Shown piece by piece: positions 36,369 through 42,044 of a stretch of DNA of 42,044 bases (position 1 is the stretch's first letter; each line of letters opens with the position of its first letter). Location: the NCBI GenBank assembly GCA_900546355.1, contig URCM01000016.1, forward strand, positions 1 through 42,044, in the 5' to 3' direction. Position numbers and translations under genes: made by a program. The notes beneath the pieces were generated by a model. The model worked only from the letters and a program-made list of their open reading frames with translations. It did no database searches and was not told the origin of the DNA. Source of the stretch: an uncultured Bacteroides sp. (GTDB lineage: Bacteria > Bacteroidota > Bacteroidia > Bacteroidales > Bacteroidaceae).

Positions 36369-37076
36369 TCACTCTTTCCCATTCAAAAAAGCCTCTGCCT
36401 TTGTTATATCCCCGGCATGATCCACATCCAATATTTTCGAAAAGGGATATGCCTCCAGACGCAAGCCATCGCTCACTAACTGACGCTGGAAATTGCGCAT
36501 ACGCGACATCCCTTCACGGATACAACGCTCCAACGTACCAATAGCTTGCGGAGTAAGACAGTAAATGCCTCCTGAAATATATTTCGTATCGGATGCCGGT
36601 TTATCATAAAAGCCCGTAATGTTCAGGTTTTCGTCGGTACCGATATACAAAGGTTTTTCATCGTCTATGTAATCGGTAACCGCCATCATACCATCTTTGT
36701 CCGAAGCCTTAAACGCTTCTATGAAACGGGCAAACTCATCTTCACGGAAAATCGTATCCACCGTCGTCAAGCAGAAACGGTCTTCTTTCAAATAAGGGCT
36801 AAGCTCGTAAAAACTATGCATCGAACTGGGTGTAGTCTTTACGATTACCCGTAAAGGGACTTCTGAGGTTTGCGCCAGTCCGGAGAGATGCGCTTTAGTA
36901 AGCGGCACCTCGTTGTTGATGATAACCACCACTTCTTCTGCTCCATTTGCCGCAAAGATATGTACCAAACGGTCTATCATGGCCGTTCCTTCCAATTGTA
37001 CCAACGGCTTAGGCAAACGGACACCTTCCTGAGAAAGGCGGGACCCCTCTCCCGCCGCTATAATCGCAAATTTCAT
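36369..37076 (-). CDS. Nucleotidyltransferase, sugar/alcohol-phosphate type
   Basis: A 235-residue single-domain NTP transferase. The signature GEGSRL (9-14) with PKPL (22-25) binds the NTP. D107 in TTVDTIF and the Asp in KILDVDHAGDI are the likely metal ligands. It would form an NDP-activated compound from NTP and a phosphorylated sugar or polyol. Its place next to a CDP-alcohol phosphotransferase points to CTP and a CDP-alcohol such as CDP-inositol or CDP-glycerol (inference). Its start is 1 bp from the pdxA stop. Confidence 0.87.
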   Translation of the reverse strand: MKFAIIAAGEGSRLSQEGVRLPKPLVQLEGTAMIDRLVHIFAANGAEEVVVIINNEVPLTKAHLSGLAQTSEVPLRVIVKTTPSSMHSFYELSPYLKEDRFCLTTVDTIFREDEFARFIEAFKASDKDGMMAVTDYIDDEKPLYIGTDENLNITGFYDKPASDTKYISGGIYCLTPQAIGTLERCIREGMSRMRNFQRQLVSDGLRLEAYPFSKILDVDHAGDITKAEAFLNGKE

Positions 37077-37077
37077 G

Positions 37078-38172
37078 TCAATCTTCTTCTACCGTATCCA
37101 ATTTCAACTTATCGCTATCATCCCGTTTCTCGTAATATTGCTTACGTAAAGGACGCGCGCTGATTTCCTCCTCCGTCTGACGGCGGCGGAATACATCCAA
37201 CGCTACATAGATGGCTTGACGGAAAGAATCTTCAGACGCAATGCCCTTACCGGCTATATCATAAGCAGTGCCATGTACCGGAGCCGTATGTACAATAGGC
37301 AAGCCGGCTGTAAAACGAACCCCTTCGCCTGTAGCCAACGTCATAAAGGGCACGATGCCTTGATCATAGTACATCGCCAAGACCCCATCGAAATGCTTAT
37401 AGTTGGCCGACCCCATAAATGTATCTGCGGCATACGGACCGAAACACAAAACGCCACGCTTCGACATAGCCTCGATTGCCGGAATGATAACCTGTTCTTC
37501 TTCCGAACCTTCCACTATCCCGCTTCCGGCATAAGGATTCAACGAAAATACGGCAATACGTGGATTGTCAATGCCAAAATCAATCTTCAGCGAACGATGG
37601 AAAGTCTCTATTTTCTCCATTACCAATTCTTGAGTCAGAACACTTGCCGCCTCTTTTACAGGCATCAATCCTGTAACCAATGCCATACGGAAATCATCTT
37701 TCAATAAAACAGACAACGCTTTATTGCTCTTCCCGAACCATCTTTCCCAATAAGCCTCGTATCCTGAAAAAGAAAATTCTTCCGTATGCATGGTATCCGG
37801 ATTGACAGGAGCTGTAACCAAGACATCAAAAAGACCTTCGTTATACTCACCCATCGCCCTTTCCAATGCGTCCAGGGCTGCCTGTCCTCCTTCTGCGGTA
37901 GGTTTCGAAAGCTCTACCTTCAATTCGTCGTCGGTACAGCTGACTATACTTAATTTCCCGTCTTGCGTCTCGGACGCCGAATTGACAATACTAAAATTTG
38001 CCTGCAAGTCCATTGCCTTGCGGTGATAAGCCGCCACTTTCGGCGAACCATATACAACCGGCGTACACAATTCCGACATTGCCGGATTGGCGAAAGTCTT
38101 CAATATCACTTCATAGCCCACTCCGTTAATGTCGCCGTGGGTGATACCCACTTTTATTTTACGTTCTTCCAT
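37078..38172 (-). CDS. pdxA: PdxA homologue lacking the metal-binding histidines
   Basis: A 364-residue homologue of 4-hydroxythreonine-4-phosphate dehydrogenase (vitamin B6 synthesis). The ATG at 38172 starts the conserved EERKIKVGITHGDINGVGYE; an upstream frame from 38322 runs into rlmN and is not used. The overall fold motifs are kept: VTAPVNPDT, SLNPYAGSG, MYYDQGI, HGTAYDIAG. The three histidines that bind the metal in E. coli PdxA (166, 211, 266, from memory) are Leu169, Tyr214 and Tyr269 here, and the GHTE motif reads GYEA (Tyr138). The constant offset of three residues supports the alignment. Either the enzyme has lost this activity or it has a new role. Confidence 0.88.
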   Translation of the reverse strand: MEERKIKVGITHGDINGVGYEVILKTFANPAMSELCTPVVYGSPKVAAYHRKAMDLQANFSIVNSASETQDGKLSIVSCTDDELKVELSKPTAEGGQAALDALERAMGEYNEGLFDVLVTAPVNPDTMHTEEFSFSGYEAYWERWFGKSNKALSVLLKDDFRMALVTGLMPVKEAASVLTQELVMEKIETFHRSLKIDFGIDNPRIAVFSLNPYAGSGIVEGSEEEQVIIPAIEAMSKRGVLCFGPYAADTFMGSANYKHFDGVLAMYYDQGIVPFMTLATGEGVRFTAGLPIVHTAPVHGTAYDIAGKGIASEDSFRQAIYVALDVFRRRQTEEEISARPLRKQYYEKRDDSDKLKLDTVEED

Positions 38173-38185
38173 ATCGTATCCTGTG

Positions 38186-39262
38186 TTATTGATTGTTCGT
38201 TTTGTCTGCTGGCACAGATGCGCGCCCCGCTTTCTCCGCCTGCTGTCCGGCGGTAGAAAGCATGCCGCAAGCTGCAAAAATATCTTCACCGCGCGATGCC
38301 CGTATCGTAGCAAACACGCCATGACGAGTCAGATAGTCGCGGAAAGCCAACATCGTATCCGCATCGGCTCCATGCAAGTCTACCCCCGGGATGGCATGAA
38401 AACGGATGAGATTTACCCTGCAATCCAGCCCACGCACCAGTTTCACCAATTCCTTCGCATAAAGCAAACCGTCGTTCACTCCGCCAAACATGATATATTC
38501 GAACGACAAACGGCGTTGCTTACTGAAATCATAATTCCGGAGAACCCCGATAATGTCATAAATAGGAAAAGCCTTTTCGGCTGGCATCAAAGAAACGCGT
38601 TGTCCGGGAAAAGGCGAATGCAGGCTGACCGCCAGATGACACTCGCTTTCGTTCAGGAAACGTTCTAAACCACGACGCAAACCTACCGTAGACACCGTTA
38701 TCCGCTTAGGGCTCCATGCGTATCCATAATCATCGGTCAGTATCTTCAAGGCACCTAATACCGCATCTATATTATCAAAAGGTTCACCCATCCCCATAAA
38801 AACGACATTGGTCAGCGTATCCCGCTCGGGAACGGAATAAATCTGATTCAATATCTGCGCAGTAGTCAGATTACCAGAAAACCCCTGTTTCCCTGTCATG
38901 CAAAACTTGCAATTCATCTTGCATCCTACCTGTGAAGACACACACAAAGTAGCCCGCTCCCCATCGGGGATATAGACCGACTCGATGTAATTGCCTTCAG
39001 GCGTACGGAACAAGTATTTCACCGTTCCGTCTACAGAACGCATGGCTTGGACAGGCGCGGTTGCACCTATCTCATAATCTGCCTTCAGACGCTCACGGTT
39101 TTTAAGCGACAGGTCGGTCATCTCGTCTATCGTTCCCACCTTCCTGCCGTATATCCACCTGGCTATCTGCTTCCCTGTAAACTTAGGCATTCCCAAACCG
39201 GTGACGATTTCTTCCAGTTCGCCCAATGTCTTTCCCAAAAGGGATATTTTCATTTCACTCAT
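38186..39262 (-). CDS. rlmN: 23S rRNA (adenine-2503-C2)-methyltransferase
   Basis: A 358-residue radical-SAM enzyme that methylates A2503 of 23S rRNA (and A37 of some tRNAs). The iron-sulfur motif is C-KMN-C-KF-C in SSQVGCKMNCKFCMTG. The two methyl-transfer cysteines are in ERATLCVSS and in AACGMLSTAG near the C-terminus. The start is the ATG at 39262 (or the ATG three codons later); the longer frame from 39388 overlaps the promoter. It is the first gene of a run with pdxA (13-bp gap) and the nucleotidyltransferase. Confidence 0.95.
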   Translation of the reverse strand: MSEMKISLLGKTLGELEEIVTGLGMPKFTGKQIARWIYGRKVGTIDEMTDLSLKNRERLKADYEIGATAPVQAMRSVDGTVKYLFRTPEGNYIESVYIPDGERATLCVSSQVGCKMNCKFCMTGKQGFSGNLTTAQILNQIYSVPERDTLTNVVFMGMGEPFDNIDAVLGALKILTDDYGYAWSPKRITVSTVGLRRGLERFLNESECHLAVSLHSPFPGQRVSLMPAEKAFPIYDIIGVLRNYDFSKQRRLSFEYIMFGGVNDGLLYAKELVKLVRGLDCRVNLIRFHAIPGVDLHGADADTMLAFRDYLTRHGVFATIRASRGEDIFAACGMLSTAGQQAEKAGRASVPADKTNNQ

Positions 39263-39283
39263 CCCGATTTTGATTTTTGTGCG

Positions 39284-39315
39284 CAAAATTAGGCAAAATA
39301 AACGTAATAAACGAA
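39284..39315 (-). promoter_or_regulatory. Promoter of the rlmN-pdxA operon
   Basis: Minus strand: TTCG (39315-39312, one mismatch to TTTG), a 20-bp spacer, TAATTTTG (39291-39284). It lies 21 bp before the rlmN ATG, so the leader is very short. Confidence 0.6.
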
Positions 39316-39421
39316 TAAAATCGACGGAATGCGGCTTTTTGCACAACAAATCAAGCGAATCGGAAAATAAAACCGTCCATACGGACACTGCTACATCGTG
39401 CGCCCCACCCTATTGGTTTCC

Positions 39422-39446
39422 CTCATGAACATACTTGCCTCATGAG
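39422..39446. other. Small inverted repeat in the rlmN-GT2 gap
   Basis: CTCATGA (39422-39428) pairs with TCATGAG (39440-39446) across an 11-nt loop. It lies in the divergent gap 39263-39607, which otherwise holds only the two promoters. It could be an operator; nothing else supports this. Confidence 0.3.
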
Positions 39447-39576
39447 TTTCACCAGGCTGGAACTGTATTTCCCGTTCGTTAAAACCCATCAAGTGCTCCC
39501 TTAGAGCCAAAGCAGGAAAGAAGAACACAAACCCATGAAAATAGAAGGGATTTTACAAGCGAATTAATATTTTTTG

Positions 39577-39584
39577 TACATTTG
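39577..39584 (+). promoter_or_regulatory. -7 element of the GT2-HIT fusion gene
   Basis: TACATTTG matches the consensus and lies 23 bp before the ATG at 39608. Only a TTTT at 39551-39554 is seen near the -33 position. Confidence 0.5.
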
Positions 39585-39607
39585 CCTCAACAAAACCTTT
39601 CAAGACA

Positions 39608-41950
39608 ATGAACAAAGACTTTATTTGTTTCATCGCTTGCGGCGAAGAAACAGACCCGGCCAATATAATCCAAGGCTTGCCGGCCGACAAAATAAAGGCC
39701 GTCCCGACCGAAGATAGCACAGCGACATGGCGACTCATCGCCACACAAAGCCATACACCTTATATAGTAGTATGCCGTACCCGCCAATCCATCCGTTTAG
39801 GCCACCGTGCGCCCGAACGTATGATGGACTATTTATCCGCTCCCGGTTGCGGCATGGTATACGCCGACCGTTACGAAGAAATCAACGGCAATATGCAAGC
39901 GCACCCGGTCATCGATTACCAGGCAGGAAGCGTGCGTGATGATTTCGATTTCGGCTCACTCGTCATGTACCGCACGGAAGCCTTGAAAGAAGCGGTGGCA
40001 GAAATCAGCCGGGAAGCGGATTATACCCATTCGGCAAGCTATGCCGTGCGGCTCGCTTTATCGCGCCGATATATGCTGGCTCACATCCGCGAATACCTTT
40101 ACACGGAAACCGAAACGGACACGCGCCGTTCGGGAGAAAAGCAATTCGACTATGTAGACCCACGCAACCGCCCGGTGCAGATAGAACGCGAAGCCGTCTT
40201 TACCCGATACCTGAAAAAGACGGGTGCCTATCTGCCTCCCGTCGAGGGGCGTATCGACTTGCGGGAAGGCGATTTCCCCTGCGAAGCCTCGGTCATTATT
40301 CCCGTGCGTAACCGGGTGCGGACCATCGACGATGCCATCCGCTCCGTATTGGAACAAAAAACGGCATTCCCGTTCAACCTCATCATCGTTGACAATCATT
40401 CCACCGACGGAACCACCGAAGCCATCCGCCGATACAGCGAAGAGCCGAAAATCATCCACCTCATCCCCGAACGTACCGACTTGGGCATAGGCGGATGCTG
40501 GGACCTGGCCATACGCGATGCCCGATGCGGACGGTTTGCCGTACAATTGGATAGCGACGACCTGTATAGCGGCCCCGATACCTTGCAACGCATCATTGAT
40601 ACATTCCATAGCGAGCAATGCGCCATGGTCATCGGTTCCTATCGGATGACCAACTTCAACTTAGAGACTTTGCCGCCCGGCATAATCGACCACCGGGAGT
40701 GGACCGATGAAAACGGACACAACAATGCCTTGCGCATCAACGGACTGGGAGCACCTCGCGCCTTCTTCACTCCCTTGTTGCGCGAAATCGGCGTACCCAA
40801 TGTGAGCTACGGCGAAGATTATGCCCTCGGTCTGGCATTTTCCCGCCAATACCGCATCGGGCGCATTTACGACGTGGTCTACCTGTGCCGCCGCTGGGAA
40901 GGAAACTCCGATGCCGCCCTAAGCATTGAGAAAGTGAACCGCAACAATGCTTATAAAGACAGCCTGCGTACTTTGGAACTTGCCCGACGCCGTGCGCTTG
41001 TCGCCCAAGGGCAAGACCTGCCGGGCATCCGTTTCCTGAAACACCAACTGGCGCATTGGGAACTGGCACGCACGAACCATGCGGCTCTGGACAACATCCG
41101 AACCCGACGTGTCCGATTGGGGAATAACGAAATTGTGATGCAATTCAATCCCGCCCGTGCCGTCTCGACCTGTGCCAAGCTCGACCCGGACAGCATCGCG
41201 AAACGTCCCTGTTTCTTATGTCTGGAAAACAAGCCGGCAGAGCAAGACTCTTTACGCATCGAACTGGACGAAACGTTCAACCTGCGCATAAACCCCTACC
41301 CCATCTTGCCCGACCATCTGACTATCTCCAGCGAACGGCACCAGCCCCAGTCACTTGCGGGGAAAACCGGACGACAATTGCCCGGCAGATTAACAGAATG
41401 GTTAAACAAGCATTTCGCACCGGGATACGCCGTATTCTACAACGGAGCCAAGTGTGGAGCATCGGCACCCGACCATTTTCATTTCCAGGCAGCACGGATG
41501 CAGGACATTCCGCTCATCCTGCAATGGGAACGGCTGATGGAAACCGCCACGCTCACGGCAGAAGCCACCATGACCGACGGGAGCAAATGCCGAAGCTACC
41601 GCATCGAAGATTACCTTTGCCCCCTCCAAGCCTTCATTACCGAAGGCACTCCGGCTTCCGACACGGGACTGGTAGAGGCTTACCTCCATTCCTTGCCTCT
41701 GTATCCGGATGAAGACGAACCACGCTACAACCTGTTCGCCTGGGAAGACCCGAAACGGGGATTTACCGCTGTATACATCCCACGCACCTTGCATCGCCCA
41801 TCCTGCTACACGGCACAAGGCGAGGCGCAACACCTCGTAAGCCCCGGTGCGCTCGACATGGCAGGGCTGCTCGTAACTCCCCGCCGCGAAGATTTCGAAA
41901 GCCTGACGGAAGAAGATATACAACAAATATACAATGAAGTAAGTTTATGA
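39608..41950 (+). CDS. Glycosyltransferase family 2 fused to a DUF4922 HIT-type domain
   Basis: A 780-residue cytosolic protein with three parts. Residues 1-210 look like a degenerate GT-A domain ([42 protein letters not shown]). Residues about 228-450 form a complete GT2 domain with [31 protein letters not shown] and the metal-binding DSDD (315-318). Residues about 540-780 match DUF4922, a GalT/Ap4A-phosphorylase-like (HIT superfamily) fold with the active-site H623-F-H625-F-Q627, as in GDP-hexose phosphorylases of the VTC2 type. One polypeptide could thus handle a nucleotide sugar and transfer a sugar. No membrane helix is present. The role is unknown. Confidence 0.85.
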   Translation: MNKDFICFIACGEETDPANIIQGLPADKIKAVPTEDSTATWRLIATQSHTPYIVVCRTRQSIRLGHRAPERMMDYLSAPGCGMVYADRYEEINGNMQAHPVIDYQAGSVRDDFDFGSLVMYRTEALKEAVAEISREADYTHSASYAVRLALSRRYMLAHIREYLYTETETDTRRSGEKQFDYVDPRNRPVQIEREAVFTRYLKKTGAYLPPVEGRIDLREGDFPCEASVIIPVRNRVRTIDDAIRSVLEQKTAFPFNLIIVDNHSTDGTTEAIRRYSEEPKIIHLIPERTDLGIGGCWDLAIRDARCGRFAVQLDSDDLYSGPDTLQRIIDTFHSEQCAMVIGSYRMTNFNLETLPPGIIDHREWTDENGHNNALRINGLGAPRAFFTPLLREIGVPNVSYGEDYALGLAFSRQYRIGRIYDVVYLCRRWEGNSDAALSIEKVNRNNAYKDSLRTLELARRRALVAQGQDLPGIRFLKHQLAHWELARTNHAALDNIRTRRVRLGNNEIVMQFNPARAVSTCAKLDPDSIAKRPCFLCLENKPAEQDSLRIELDETFNLRINPYPILPDHLTISSERHQPQSLAGKTGRQLPGRLTEWLNKHFAPGYAVFYNGAKCGASAPDHFHFQAARMQDIPLILQWERLMETATLTAEATMTDGSKCRSYRIEDYLCPLQAFITEGTPASDTGLVEAYLHSLPLYPDEDEPRYNLFAWEDPKRGFTAVYIPRTLHRPSCYTAQGEAQHLVSPGALDMAGLLVTPRREDFESLTEEDIQQIYNEVSL

Positions 41951-41992
41951 AACAATACTCACCATAGAGAGCACAGAGCACACAGAGCCTTT

Positions 41993-42023
41993 TATAGTCA
42001 ATCAGAAATGGATTGCGAAAAAT
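41993..42023. repeat. 31-bp dispersed repeat, right copy
   Basis: The inverted, perfect copy of 23-53. It is preceded by GAGCACAGAGCACACAGAG (41969-41987) and followed by AACGCAGAGACGCA at the window end, both resembling arms of the ACAGAGACAC elements. It may therefore be the loop of a further, cut-off element. Confidence 0.65.
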
Positions 42024-42044
42024 GGAATGGAACGCAGAGACGCA

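Noticed and set aside
38173..38322. 50-residue N-terminal extension of the PdxA homologue
   Set aside because: The extension reads through the end of rlmN and has no similarity to PdxA, whose conserved start is MEERKIKVG.
39263..39388. 42-residue N-terminal extension of RlmN
   Set aside because: It runs through the -7 box at 39284-39291 and lacks similarity to RlmN.

Overview
The window is ordinary Bacteroidales chromosome, most likely a gut Bacteroides or Phocaeicola-type species. The evidence is the methylmalonyl-CoA mutase pair used for propionate production, an F-type ATP synthase operon in the order usual for Bacteroides (D-C-I-B-E-F-H-A-G), many lipoproteins with short lipobox signals, promoters of the Bacteroidota type (TTTG, a 19-22 bp spacer, TAnnTTTG), weak Shine-Dalgarno sites and many short dispersed hairpin repeats between genes. 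I see no tRNA, rRNA, CRISPR array, prophage or transposase gene.

Layout. 1-310: a dispersed repeat and a nested palindrome. 310-5575 (+): iron alcohol dehydrogenase, a Nim-like flavin-binding protein, a small lipoprotein, an S9 peptidase and a HAD phosphatase, separated by hairpin repeats. 5704-7380 (-): a YidE-type transporter. 7613-12119 (+): mutA and mutB, split by a GxxExxY (PD-(D/E)XK-like) gene that lies inside the same inverted repeat found empty elsewhere. 12327-14491 (+): a small lipoprotein gene and a larger lipoprotein gene broken by two frameshifts. 14766-21960 (-): the complete ATP synthase operon. 22232-28897 (-): yjbQ, then an apparent operon (read right to left) of nucleoside-type MFS permease, DUF151 nuclease-like protein, rsmE, DUF4836 lipoprotein, ABC ATPase and permease. 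Around 29140-29214 (-) is a candidate small RNA gene with its own promoter and terminator. 29436-30857 (+) is a sugar-phosphate transferase that starts polysaccharide synthesis. 30890-31230 is a cluster of three different repeats. 31381-32601 (-) is a FucP-type sugar transporter. 32710-39262 (-) runs right to left as rlmN, a pdxA homologue, nucleotidyltransferase, ATP-grasp protein, CDP-alcohol phosphatidyltransferase, flippase-like membrane protein and HAD phosphatase. 39608-41950 (+) is a glycosyltransferase fused to a HIT-type nucleotide phosphorylase-like domain.

Five things deserve attention. (1) The hairpin element with tandem-repeat arms occurs empty twice and once with a GxxExxY gene in its loop, where it splits mutA from mutB. 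(2) The PdxA homologue has lost all three metal-binding histidines of the family. (3) The genes beside it look like a complete CDP-alcohol-based pathway for a polar lipid or inositol-type phosphodiester. (4) The 39608 gene is a GT2-HIT fusion. (5) The lipoprotein gene at 12667 is broken by an 11-bp tandem duplication that could revert.
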